64,000 nt of DNA from Roseibium aggregatum (GTDB taxonomy: Bacteria; Pseudomonadota; Alphaproteobacteria; Rhizobiales; Stappiaceae). Under the pieces are notes generated by a model. That model was not told the origin of the DNA and searched no databases. It saw nothing but the letters and a program-made list of their open reading frames with translations. The translations under genes and the position numbers were made by a program. The stretch lies in NCBI RefSeq assembly GCF_014692675.1, contig NZ_JABFCZ010000011.1, positions 62,001 to 126,000 of the forward strand, given 5' to 3'. Of this stretch, positions 56,933-64,000 are shown piece after piece. Position 1 is the stretch's first letter. Every line of letters starts with the position of its first letter.

Positions 56933-58170
56933 AGCTTCAGCCTGCCAAGAATGAATTTCAGTTTCGACGACTTGATTTGGTTCGATTTGCTCCGGGCCGC
57001 TGCCAGCTCCTTTTCGTGCTCGGCCCTTTCGTTCCGGAGCTTTTTTTCAAGCTCGGGAACCTTCTCCGCTTCCCTGGACACGCGGGCCAATTCCGCCTCG
57101 GCGTTTTTCCGGTCGCGGATGTTCTGGTCGGCCGCCTTGATGCGCGGCGACAGCGCGCCGGCAAGATACTCCGAGATCGCGGCAAACCGCGCTTCGTCCG
57201 TAATGGCCGGGCCCAGCTCCCGCCAGCGGTCGATGGCATTGCGGTACAAGCCGATCCAGGCGTCGGCAACAGCCTCCATGTCGGCGCTGGAGCGGATCGC
57301 CTGCGTGACCCTGCCTGCAGCGGCCGCATTATAGAGCTTCAGTTCGCGTTCCACATTGTCGCTGGTAAACGCCTGCTGCTGCAGGGTTCGAATGCCGAAA
57401 TTCAGGCCCTGGAAGGTTGCCAGGTTCTCCGGCGTGACCATCCCGGCGAGGCGTTCCTTGTCGGCGACCACGACAGCGCATCCGGACGCCATTGCCTCGA
57501 TTGCCGAGCGTGCCTTGGCGAATACGATGTCATAATCGGCAAGGATCATTTCCGGGTGCGCCACCGCATTGCCGGAAGCCTGACCGACGATATCAACCTT
57601 GTCGATCCCGAGCCGGTCGCAGGCTTGCCTTATGGCTTGCGGGATCTCGGGCCTTGTATTGCTGAAGACCAATGCGGAACCCGGTTTTTCCGGCAGTTCG
57701 CGCACCCGGTGAAACCGCTTGAGATCGACGAAATTGTAAAGCGTGGTGATTTGTTCCGGTTCGATGCCGTGGGTCGTCAGCAGGCGTTCCCGGCACAGGT
57801 CGTCGACGGCGACGTATCTCATGATGTTGGGAAAGGCCGGCGGCAGTTCCGGCCAGGGAACCCAGCCGTGACAGGTGTAGACGACCGGCACGTGCGGGAA
57901 ATGCGTCGCGGCGGTCATGGTTTCCAGGTGATGCTGGCCGTGGATGATGTCCGGGGCAATCGCCATCTCGTTCAGGTCGTCGATCACGGGGATCGTGGCG
58001 GCGCGCAGCTCGTTTGCCACCGCACCGAGCGTCCGGCTGTAGGCGACAGGAAAATGCCCGCGCTTCATGAAGGAGATCGCAAGGTCCCTCAGATAAAGCT
58101 CCGACCCGGCCCGAAGGCTCAGGGTGTTGTTGGTCATCAGGATGCGCAGCGGACGGGTCTCAGGCGTCAT
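56929..58170 (-). CDS. Family 4-type glycosyltransferase with C-terminal coiled coil
   Basis: The 413-residue protein has an N-terminal GT-B domain (ILMTNNTLSLRAGSELYLRDLAISF, and PDIIHGQHHLE) and a C-terminal domain with IVFAKARSAIEAMASGCAVVVADKERLAG, the typical donor-site E-x7-E region of GT4. The last 60 residues form a charged coiled coil (AEAELARVSREAEKVPELEKKLRNERAE). It transfers a sugar from a nucleotide donor in polysaccharide synthesis. Its ATG overlaps the BKACE gene by 11 bases. Confidence 0.88.
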   Translation of the reverse strand: MTPETRPLRILMTNNTLSLRAGSELYLRDLAISFMKRGHFPVAYSRTLGAVANELRAATIPVIDDLNEMAIAPDIIHGQHHLETMTAATHFPHVPVVYTCHGWVPWPELPPAFPNIMRYVAVDDLCRERLLTTHGIEPEQITTLYNFVDLKRFHRVRELPEKPGSALVFSNTRPEIPQAIRQACDRLGIDKVDIVGQASGNAVAHPEMILADYDIVFAKARSAIEAMASGCAVVVADKERLAGMVTPENLATFQGLNFGIRTLQQQAFTSDNVERELKLYNAAAAGRVTQAIRSSADMEAVADAWIGLYRNAIDRWRELGPAITDEARFAAISEYLAGALSPRIKAADQNIRDRKNAEAELARVSREAEKVPELEKKLRNERAEHEKELAAARSKSNQIKSSKLKFILGRLKL

Positions 58171-59002
58171 GGCGGCCGATCCCGAGTGCTTCGCGCACCT
58201 GGCCCGCACTGGCGAACGACTTGCCGAAGGTTGTGCCGAGTTGCCGGATTCTCCCCACCATCTGCGCGTTCGTTGCCGGTTGTTTGCGCTCGGCATCCAG
58301 CCAGAGAAAATCCTCCAGTCCGACCCGCACCCCGTTTCCGAACAGCAGCCCCAGGGCGTTCGCGGCAAGCTGTGCGGCGCCGATACCGCCGGCGCACCAG
58401 TAAGCGTTATCGGGCAGGTCTTGGGTGATGGCGGCCAGATGGAGCGGTGTCGCCTGCGCACTGGCGAGGTTGCCGAGCAGAATATTGAAATAGTGGGGCC
58501 CGGTCAGGATGCCCCGGTCGGCCAGGTAATTGGCGTAGTTGACCATCCCGGCATCGAACACCTCGAGCTCGGGGCGTATCCCGCGCTCGGCCATGGTTTC
58601 GGCAAGCCGTGTCACCATGTCCGGGGCGTTCACGCTTTCGTTCCGGGCGAAATTCATCGAGGCAAGGGTCAGGCTCGCCATGTCCGGCTTGAGGTCGCCT
58701 TCCAGAAACAGCGGATCGCTGCGGTGTTTAAATTCCGGAAAGTTCCGCCCGCTCAGTGACACGCAGATGATCACATCCGGATGGGTCTCCCGGATGCCGC
58801 CGATAATCCGGGCATAGACCTCCTTGCGCCAGGTCGGCTTTCCGCTCTCGTCACGGGCGTGCACATGCAGGATCGTCGCGCCGAGATCGGCGCAGCGCCG
58901 GCAATCGGCGATGATCTCCTGCGGCGAAATGGGAACATGGGGCGACATGTCCCTGGTCGGAACCATTCCCGTCGGCGCAAGATTGAGAATGAGGTCCTTC
59001 AT
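58160..59002 (-). CDS. BKACE (DUF849) beta-keto acid cleavage enzyme
   Basis: The 280-residue TIM-barrel enzyme has the metal site HVHARDESGKP near residue 47 and the catalytic Arg and Glu in GVRVGLEDFLW. CVSLSGRNF, LEVFDAGMVNYANYL and YWCAGGIGAAQL are further family motifs. BKACE enzymes condense acetyl-CoA with a beta-keto acid, giving acetoacetate and a new acyl-CoA (as in 3-keto-5-aminohexanoate cleavage). The substrate is unknown. A location inside a sugar-nucleotide operon is unusual. It begins 8 bases after the acyltransferase gene. Confidence 0.9.
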   Translation of the reverse strand: MKDLILNLAPTGMVPTRDMSPHVPISPQEIIADCRRCADLGATILHVHARDESGKPTWRKEVYARIIGGIRETHPDVIICVSLSGRNFPEFKHRSDPLFLEGDLKPDMASLTLASMNFARNESVNAPDMVTRLAETMAERGIRPELEVFDAGMVNYANYLADRGILTGPHYFNILLGNLASAQATPLHLAAITQDLPDNAYWCAGGIGAAQLAANALGLLFGNGVRVGLEDFLWLDAERKQPATNAQMVGRIRQLGTTFGKSFASAGQVREALGIGRHDA

Positions 59003-59010
59003 GGCGAACG

Positions 59011-59505
59011 CTATGCCGGGGCGTCGGGAGCAGGCTGCCTGATCCGGGCCGGATTGCCGACGACCAGCGCGCCGGGCGGGACGTCTTTCGTCACCACGCT
59101 GCCGGCGCCCACAACTGCGTTTGCCCCGATCCGCACGCCGGGAAGGATCGTGCTGCCGCCGCCGATTTTCGCACCCTTTTCGATATAGGGGTAAATCATC
59201 GGATCGCCCTTCAGCTTGTCGTTCAGGGTAACGACATGCGGCCCGATGAAGACGTCGTCCTCGACCGTGACGCCGCGGGTGATGTGGCAGGCGGTCTGGA
59301 TCGAGACGTTGTTGCCGATGGTGCAGGCGCAGATGTTGCAATGGGATCCGATCGTCGTTCCGGTTCCCACCCGGGCGTCCCGGTGAACGATCGTCATCGA
59401 CCCGACGCGCGAGCCTGCCCCGATGACGACATTGTCCTGAACCTCGGTCAGGCCGGCGTTGTAAAACAGGACGTCCGGAAACCGCTCTTCCAAGCTTTTC
59501 TGCAT
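59011..59505 (-). CDS. Left-handed beta-helix acyltransferase (WbpD/WbbJ-like)
   Basis: The 164-residue hexapeptide-repeat protein has many V-x-G-x-x-x turns ([38 protein letters not shown]) and the C-terminal coil [33 protein letters not shown]. Such enzymes are trimeric N- or O-acyltransferases that use acyl-CoA, for example WbpD on UDP-3-amino uronate. It is the first gene of the five-gene operon. ATG 59505; upstream Shine-Dalgarno is weak. Confidence 0.9.
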   Translation of the reverse strand: MQKSLEERFPDVLFYNAGLTEVQDNVVIGAGSRVGSMTIVHRDARVGTGTTIGSHCNICACTIGNNVSIQTACHITRGVTVEDDVFIGPHVVTLNDKLKGDPMIYPYIEKGAKIGGGSTILPGVRIGANAVVGAGSVVTKDVPPGALVVGNPARIRQPAPDAPA

Positions 59506-59657
59506 GTTGTCACCAAAAATACCCTAGCGTCTTTTTACTGAAATTTGACAATGACATATCATCGCCATCCGGCAAACTCATCAGAAAACTCCGGGTGCCC
59601 AGGTCAGGCCATCAGGGGGTAAAGGCGGACTGGTCATGCCGGGCCGGATCCCCTTTA

Positions 59658-59689
59658 ATGCCGGCACCGGCATAACCGGGTCCCCCGGT
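59658..59689. repeat. Two adjacent GC hairpins between the sugar operon and the methyltransferase gene
   Basis: ATGCCGG-CA-CCGGCAT (59658-59673) and ACCGGG-TCC-CCCGGT (59675-59689) are two perfect stems set side by side, 28 bases before the methyltransferase start. They would lie in its leader. No T run follows on either strand, so they are not simple terminators. Confidence 0.55.
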
Positions 59690-59717
59690 GGCTCTTTCTT
59701 GAAACTGGATTTCCCAT

Positions 59718-60407
59718 ATGTCTGATGTTCAGCGCCTCGGCGAGAAAATGGCTCAAGCCCAAGGCTTTCTCGGCGTTCCGACCCATCGGTTCGACGAGGG
59801 CGGCCGCCGGCAATTCATCGCCCTTCTCCGGGAAGGCCTGGCACCGGAAACGAGGCTTTGCGAAATCGGCTGCGGCTGTCTCCGGACCGCCTACTGGCTG
59901 ATCCGCTTCCTCGATAGCGGCGCCTATTGCGGCATCGAACCCCATCGCGACCGGGTCAAATGGGGGCTGGAAACCCTGTTCGACAAGGACATGCTCGACC
60001 ACAAGGCGCCGCGCTTCGACTACAATGCGGATTTCGACCTGTCCGTCTTCGGCCGGACCTTCGACATGTTTCTTGCCGGTTCCATCTGGACCCATTGCGC
60101 CAAGGGGCACATCGAAACCATGCTGGACGGCTTCATCAACAATTCCGAGGACCACGCCATATTCCTGGCCTCCTATCTCGCCCCGACCGACGCCGAGCCT
60201 GATTACAAAGGCGACGTCTGGGTCGGCACCAGCCACGAGTCCACGGAAGCTGGCATCGTGCGCCACAGCCCTGCCTGGATAGAGGCCCAATGTATCCGGC
60301 GCGGTCTCCGGGTCGACTTCCTGCCGGGCAAGGCCTTCGACGGCCAGACCTGGCTGCGGGTCCAGCGCAAGGCGGTGAAAAGGTTTCCGAACGGGTTGGC
60401 GGATTGA
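59718..60407 (+). CDS. Class I SAM-dependent methyltransferase-like protein
   Basis: The 229-residue protein has the motif I region TRLCEIGCGCLRTAYWLIRFLDSGAYCGIEP, with the GxGxG-like loop and the acidic residue after strand 2. FDMFLAGSIWTHCAKGHIETMLDGF resembles the post-I/II motifs. The substrate is unknown. It is transcribed divergently from the sugar operon and may methylate its product or an acceptor, but it may be unrelated. Confidence 0.8.
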   Translation: MSDVQRLGEKMAQAQGFLGVPTHRFDEGGRRQFIALLREGLAPETRLCEIGCGCLRTAYWLIRFLDSGAYCGIEPHRDRVKWGLETLFDKDMLDHKAPRFDYNADFDLSVFGRTFDMFLAGSIWTHCAKGHIETMLDGFINNSEDHAIFLASYLAPTDAEPDYKGDVWVGTSHESTEAGIVRHSPAWIEAQCIRRGLRVDFLPGKAFDGQTWLRVQRKAVKRFPNGLAD

Positions 60408-60447
60408 ACGGTAAACCCGGAAAATGGTTCCGGAGTTTTGATCAGCC

Positions 60448-61827
60448 TCACCTGAGAGATCCAGTTTGATCGTTAGCGGATGACTGGTCTGTGCGGAAAC
60501 GGGACGTGAGCGTGTTTTCCGCCATCAATAGCCCGATCAGGGCCGCGACTTTCAAGGTGCAAGGCAAGGCGGCATAGGCCAGGCTGAGAACCCGGTCGAG
60601 TTGCGGCGTCATTTCGTTCCCCGGTGCGTATCCGAGCAGGCCCAGGATGGGCAGGGCCATGCCCGTGGCCGCGGCCAGAGATGACTTTGACAAGAACGCC
60701 ATGAACGAAAACAGGCGAGACGCTTCGCCCTGGCGCTTGTCCGCCTCGATATGATCGGCGAGCAGTGCCGGCGGCAGCGCCAGGTCCGCACCGAGCGCAA
60801 GTCCGGACAGGCCGCAAACGACGGCGTAGGCCGCCAGGTCCCCGCGCCCCAGCAAGGCCGCCCAGATGAACGTGACCACGGCGAGGCCGAGCGACAGTTG
60901 CCAGGCCCGAACTTTTCCAAATCCGGCAGCAAGGCGGATCCATAGTGGCATGGAGGCCGTGCCGGCCAGGAAGTAGATCAGAAGGAACAGTCCCGTAAGG
61001 GCTTCGGCCCCCAGTCTGTCTCGGACGAAAAACAGCACCAGAACCGCTGGAATGGCGCTGGCGAAGGTGTTCAGCAGCACCAGGGAGAAAAAAGTCGCTC
61101 GCCAACGGTCTTTAAGCATTGTTCGCCAACTTTCCGGCGGGGAGGTTGTCGATGGCAGAGACAGCCTTGCCGACTTCAACCACACCATCAAAAGAAAGAA
61201 GGCGCCGGCGAGCAGAGGCAGATACGCAAGGGTGAGATAGTGAAAGGCAAGCGTTTGTCCGGTCCACTGTGTCAGCAAGGTCGGAGTGATCGCGGCGGCC
61301 AGCAGGCCCAGGAGCCCGAGCGCCTCCCGGCCGCCGGTGATCCGCGTCCGCTCAGCCGGGGACGTCTTCCACAAGCCGCCGAGGGTCTGAAGATTGATGG
61401 TTACGACGGAAAAGCCCGTGGTGCATATCAGGACCGAAACGGCAAACCAGGTGAGGGGAGCTGATGCGATCGGATGAAACAGCATCCAGAAGCCGCCTCC
61501 CAGCATCACCGTTCCGGCCAGCAAGATAGCCGGTCTGCGGGCATGAAAACGGTCGCTGAGACTTCCGATCAGCGGATCCTGGACGGCATCGATCAGGCGC
61601 AGCGCGAGCAGGACCAGACCCAGGCTTGCCAAGGGCTGGGCCAGTGTGACCGCATAAAAGTCGGGCGCATGGAGATAGATCGGCAGTCCCGCGGAGGACA
61701 GGGGAAAGGCAAGGGCGCCATAGGTCAGCAGCGCCTTGGCCGGGATCCGCGTTTGAGTTGCCGGATCCCGACAAGACGATCGGTCCGCCGATGCGGATTG
61801 GAGCAGTGACGCGTCTGCGTCGTTCAC
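60448..61827 (-). CDS. GPH/MFS-type sugar transporter
   Basis: The 459-residue protein has 12 hydrophobic segments. The family signature between TM2 and TM3 (LLALRLIDAVQDPLIGSLSDRFHARRPAIL) has the D-P-x-x-G-x-x-x-D pattern of glycoside-pentoside-hexuronide cation symporters. The C-terminal half is MFS-like. The substrate is not assignable. Start GTG at 61827 overlaps the chalcone-isomerase-like gene stop (GTGA), so they form an operon. Confidence 0.86.
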   Translation of the reverse strand: MNDADASLLQSASADRSSCRDPATQTRIPAKALLTYGALAFPLSSAGLPIYLHAPDFYAVTLAQPLASLGLVLLALRLIDAVQDPLIGSLSDRFHARRPAILLAGTVMLGGGFWMLFHPIASAPLTWFAVSVLICTTGFSVVTINLQTLGGLWKTSPAERTRITGGREALGLLGLLAAAITPTLLTQWTGQTLAFHYLTLAYLPLLAGAFFLLMVWLKSARLSLPSTTSPPESWRTMLKDRWRATFFSLVLLNTFASAIPAVLVLFFVRDRLGAEALTGLFLLIYFLAGTASMPLWIRLAAGFGKVRAWQLSLGLAVVTFIWAALLGRGDLAAYAVVCGLSGLALGADLALPPALLADHIEADKRQGEASRLFSFMAFLSKSSLAAATGMALPILGLLGYAPGNEMTPQLDRVLSLAYAALPCTLKVAALIGLLMAENTLTSRFRTDQSSANDQTGSLR

Positions 61828-62387
61828 GAGTCCACGCCAACCAGTTTGGCGCGCAGTTCAGGGTTTCCCGTGCGGTCCCCGAGCCAGATGGAAAAGAAGT
61901 GCCTGGTGAAGGCCGCGTCGGAAATCGTACCTATTCTCCGGTTGCCAAGATAAAAGGCGGCGTTGCCGGATGACGTCCTTACGCCTGTGATGGACTGCCC
62001 TGCGGAAACGTTCGGAAAGATCGCTTCCATCTGCGGGATCCATTTTTCCAGTTCTCGCTCCGACGCACCCTGCTTGCGCATCTCGTCGGCAGACCTCTTG
62101 GCAATGGCACTGCCCTTGAAGTTGCGGAGATAGGTCAGCTTCAAGGCGAACGGCTCTGTTGGCGAATAGGTTCCACCCGGTGCGTGAAGCTCGGCATCAA
62201 ACACCTTGAAACCCAGGAAGGTGAGGCGTCCCTTTCCCACCAGGTCCGCCGAGGGCACATGATTTGCCGCCACGCCAAGATCCGCCCGTGCCGACACCAG
62301 GCTTGGCGGAGACATCAAGGCGACCGAGACGATGGCGCCAACGAGCAGACAACGAAAATTCCAATTGCCAGTGTTGAGATTTTGCAT
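61824..62387 (-). CDS. Secreted chalcone-isomerase-like protein
   Basis: The 187-residue protein has a signal peptide (CLLVGAIVSVALMSPPSLVSA-R) and a chalcone isomerase-like fold segment VGKGRLTFLGFKVFDAELHAPGG. It has the later GSAIAKRSADEMRKQGASERELEKWIPQMEAIFPNVSAGQSITGVR and YLGNRRIGTISDAAFTRHFFSIWLG. In bacteria such proteins are not flavonoid enzymes; they may bind fatty acids or lipids. The Shine-Dalgarno ACAGGAGGG is excellent. Confidence 0.85.
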   Translation of the reverse strand: MQNLNTGNWNFRCLLVGAIVSVALMSPPSLVSARADLGVAANHVPSADLVGKGRLTFLGFKVFDAELHAPGGTYSPTEPFALKLTYLRNFKGSAIAKRSADEMRKQGASERELEKWIPQMEAIFPNVSAGQSITGVRTSSGNAAFYLGNRRIGTISDAAFTRHFFSIWLGDRTGNPELRAKLVGVDS

Positions 62388-62587
62388 CGAACCCTCCTGT
62401 GATCGTACAGGAGATACGCAGAAACACGCAGGCCGGATTACCGGGCGTGTCGTTGTTGACTGGGACGAGAGCGGCCGGCCTGCAGACAAAAACAGTCCTT
62501 CGGAGCAATGCGCCTACAGATCGGCAGCCGGTTCATTCCGCGGCGCCTTTGGAAGTTTTTGGGGGTTGAGATACAATGGGCCAGAAA

Positions 62588-62622
62588 CAACAAAAGCCGC
62601 GGAGATCCGCGGCTTTTGTTTT
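62588..62622 (-). terminator. Terminator downstream of tRNA-Gly
   Basis: CAAAAGCCGCGG-AGAT-CCGCGGCTTTTG is a perfect 12-bp stem with a four-base loop, T-rich on both ends. It lies just after the tRNA 3' end on the minus strand and could also act on the plus strand. Confidence 0.85.
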
Positions 62623-62628
62623 GGAATT

Positions 62629-62703
62629 TGGAGCGGGCGATGGGATTCGAACCCACGACCCCAACCTTGGCAAGGTTGTGCTCTACCCCTGAGCTACACC
62701 CGC
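62629..62703 (-). tRNA. tRNA-Gly(GCC)
   Basis: The minus-strand transcript begins GCGGGTGTAGCTCAGGGGTA and folds into a complete cloverleaf. The acceptor stem is GCGGGTG/CGCCCGC, and the anticodon arm is CAACC-TTGCCAA-GGTTG with anticodon GCC. The T arm is GTGGG-TTCGAAT-CCCAT, and CCA is encoded at the 3' end. It decodes GGC/GGU. The promoter would lie in the 262-base gap that reaches the prolyl-tRNA editing gene. Confidence 0.97.
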
Positions 62704-62965
62704 ATTTTTGTCCGACCGCGTCGCTTCATCAGCGCCGTCCGTCGGCGAGGTGCGCAGTATATGGACCAAGCCGGGACGGATTGCAACAGGCAAATTCAGC
62801 AAAATTTTTTGCGACCTCCATTGTGGATCTTTTGTGGATGCATCGGCGCAGGGTCAAGGGAAGATCAAGGGAAATCGGGGCCTGTAGCCGCAATGGCGTT
62901 CTTGAGACGCGGGCCGGTTCGGGTTAGACAGCGCAGGAGATGAGTAAAATTTTTAGGGGACCTTG

Positions 62966-63487
62966 ATGCCTGCCAGCCGCGACGACCTGATGGAATTTTT
63001 CGACAGCCTCGGGATCAAGGTCACTACCGTGGACCATGAGCCGGTCTTTACCGTGGCGGAATCCGGCGACCTGCACGAGCTGATCGAAGGCGGGCATACC
63101 AAGAACCTGTTTTTGAAGGACAAGAAGGGCCGGCTGTTCCTGGTCGTCGCCCTGCATGACGCCACCATCGATCTGAAGAAGATCCATCAGTTGATCGGCG
63201 GGCAGGGGCGTGTGTCCTTCGGCAATGCGGATTTGCTGATGGAGGTCCTGGGCGTCACACCGGGGTCGGTGACGCCGTTTACCCTGATCAACGACCGCGA
63301 GGCGCACCGGGTCACGCCGGTTTTCGACGCGGCGATGATGCGCCACGACATCCTGAATTTTCACCCCTTGTCGAACGATGCGACGACAACGATTTCGCGC
63401 GACGATCTGCTTGCTTTCGCCAGGGGCTGCGGCCACGAACCGCAGGTGCTGGCGGTCAGCGAAGAAGCGCAATCGGCGGGTTTGTAA
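62966..63487 (+). CDS. Prolyl-tRNA deacylase/editing protein (ProXp-ala or YbaK type)
   Basis: The 173-residue protein has the YbaK/INS domain: VTTVDHEPVFTVAESGDLHELIEGGHTKNLFLKDKKGRLFLVVA, with the conserved Lys in TKNLFLKD and the later GVTPGSVTPFTLIND. HPLSNDATTTISRDDLLAFARGCGHEP is the ProX ending. It clears mischarged tRNA-Pro (alanyl or cysteinyl), like free-standing editing domains of ProRS. The start ATG at 62966 follows AGGGGACCTTG. Confidence 0.92.
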   Translation: MPASRDDLMEFFDSLGIKVTTVDHEPVFTVAESGDLHELIEGGHTKNLFLKDKKGRLFLVVALHDATIDLKKIHQLIGGQGRVSFGNADLLMEVLGVTPGSVTPFTLINDREAHRVTPVFDAAMMRHDILNFHPLSNDATTTISRDDLLAFARGCGHEPQVLAVSEEAQSAGL

Positions 63488-63611
63488 TTCGGCCCTGACG
63501 GGGCCATGTTAGGGACAACTTGCGGCGTGTGCGGGACACGCATCCGAAAGCGCCGCAGCAGCGGATAAACGCCCGGGAAACCGCGGCGTCTGAAAAATTG
63601 AGGCATAGACG

Positions 63612-64000
63612 ATGAACACTGGCAATTATTCCGTGGGCGGCCAATTCGGCGGCAGTTTCGGCGGAGGCATGGGCGGAAGCTTCGGCGGCGGAAATGGCGG
63701 CGGTACCGGTAACGGTGCTGGCAACGGAACTGGGGAAGCCGGCGACCTGATCAAGGAAGTCTCCACCCAGAGCTTCATGCAGGACGTGATCGAGGCCTCG
63801 AAAACCCAACCGGTCCTGGTCGACTTCTGGGCGCCGTGGTGCGGCCCGTGCCGTCAGCTGACGCCGGTGATCGAGGCTGCGGTGACGGCGGCCAAGGGCG
63901 CGGTCAAGCTTGCCAAGATGAACATCGACGAACATCCGGAAGTGGCCGGCCAGATGGGCATCCAGTCGATCCCGGCCGTCATTGCCTTCAAGGACGGACA
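63612..64000 (+). CDS. Thioredoxin-domain protein (CnoX/YbbN-like), truncated by window edge
   Basis: The visible 129 residues start with an unusual Gly/Ser/Asn-rich stretch (GGQFGGSFGGGMGGSFGGG) of about 45 residues. A thioredoxin domain follows: DFWAPWCGPCRQLTPVIEAAV with CGPC, then KLAKMNIDEHPEVAGQMGIQSIPAVIAFKDG, including the cis-Pro. In this lineage such proteins usually continue with TPR repeats and act as the co-chaperone CnoX/YbbN; the C-terminus is outside the window, so this is inference. Confidence 0.82.
   Translation, partial: MNTGNYSVGGQFGGSFGGGMGGSFGGGNGGGTGNGAGNGTGEAGDLIKEVSTQSFMQDVIEASKTQPVLVDFWAPWCGPCRQLTPVIEAAVTAAKGAVKLAKMNIDEHPEVAGQMGIQSIPAVIAFKDG

Noticed and set aside
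59510-59717. 4.5S/SRP-like RNA between the acyltransferase and methyltransferase genes
   Set aside because: GC hairpins and a GGTCAGGCC string occur, but the conserved SRP tetraloop and internal loops are missing.

Overview
The window is a high-GC, gene-dense bacterial chromosome segment. The gene families point to an alphaproteobacterium of the Hyphomicrobiales, most like the Stappiaceae (Roseibium/Labrenzia type). The support is a System I ccm block, an imuA-imuB-dnaE2 mutagenesis cassette with a GAAC-N7-GAAC LexA-type box, glnK-amtB behind a sigma-54 promoter, and a DUF4129-DUF4350-MoxR-DUF58-SpoIIM-RDD run. The genus is inference; no rRNA is present.

Layout. 1-7.4 kb holds housekeeping and signalling genes: a partial AEC transporter, a soluble hybrid histidine kinase, a DsbA-like oxidoreductase, a PAP2 phosphatase, a host-attachment-type protein, a low-molecular-weight tyrosine phosphatase, a membrane adenylate cyclase coupled to a PhhB-like dehydratase, TusA and DUF924. 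7.7-12 kb is a nitrogen region: glnK-amtB and a second amt, each behind a sigma-54-like promoter, flank a HAD phosphatase. 12-14.7 kb has an unpartnered UgpE-like permease, a CDF cation exporter and a DUF1223 protein. 14.8-17.8 kb is ccmA-B-C-D-G, where ccmA appears to start at CTG. 17.9-27.9 kb, all on the minus strand, is the MoxR/DUF58 operon followed by four tandem paralogous membrane proteins. 28.4-31 kb is acnA.

31-36 kb has an unrecognised membrane protein, a Tat-type lipoprotein L,D-transpeptidase, an unknown secreted protein, and an oxidoreductase divergent from a LysR regulator. 36.3-38.1 kb is a prfH-rtcB RNA-repair pair. 38.4-40.6 kb is queC-D-E-F, which converts 7-carboxy-7-deazaguanine precursors to preQ1. 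40.9-45 kb has an acyl-CoA synthetase, a GNAT protein and a polysaccharide flippase. 45.2-51.1 kb is the SOS mutasome. 51.2-52.1 kb is a toxin-antitoxin locus whose toxin is broken by a nonsense codon and by a 264-bp MITE-like element flanked by TA. 52-54.7 kb has an SDR, a YchJ protein, a nuclease/phosphatase-fold protein and a cytochrome c.

54.9-59.5 kb is a tightly overlapping five-gene sugar operon: hexapeptide acyltransferase, BKACE/DUF849 enzyme, glycosyltransferase, Gfo/Idh dehydrogenase and DegT aminotransferase. It looks like a pathway for an N-acylated amino sugar with its own acyl-CoA-producing enzyme, and it is the best candidate here for an undescribed system. 59.7-64 kb has a methyltransferase, a GPH-type transporter, a chalcone-isomerase-fold protein, tRNA-Gly(GCC), a prolyl-tRNA editing protein and a partial thioredoxin-domain protein.
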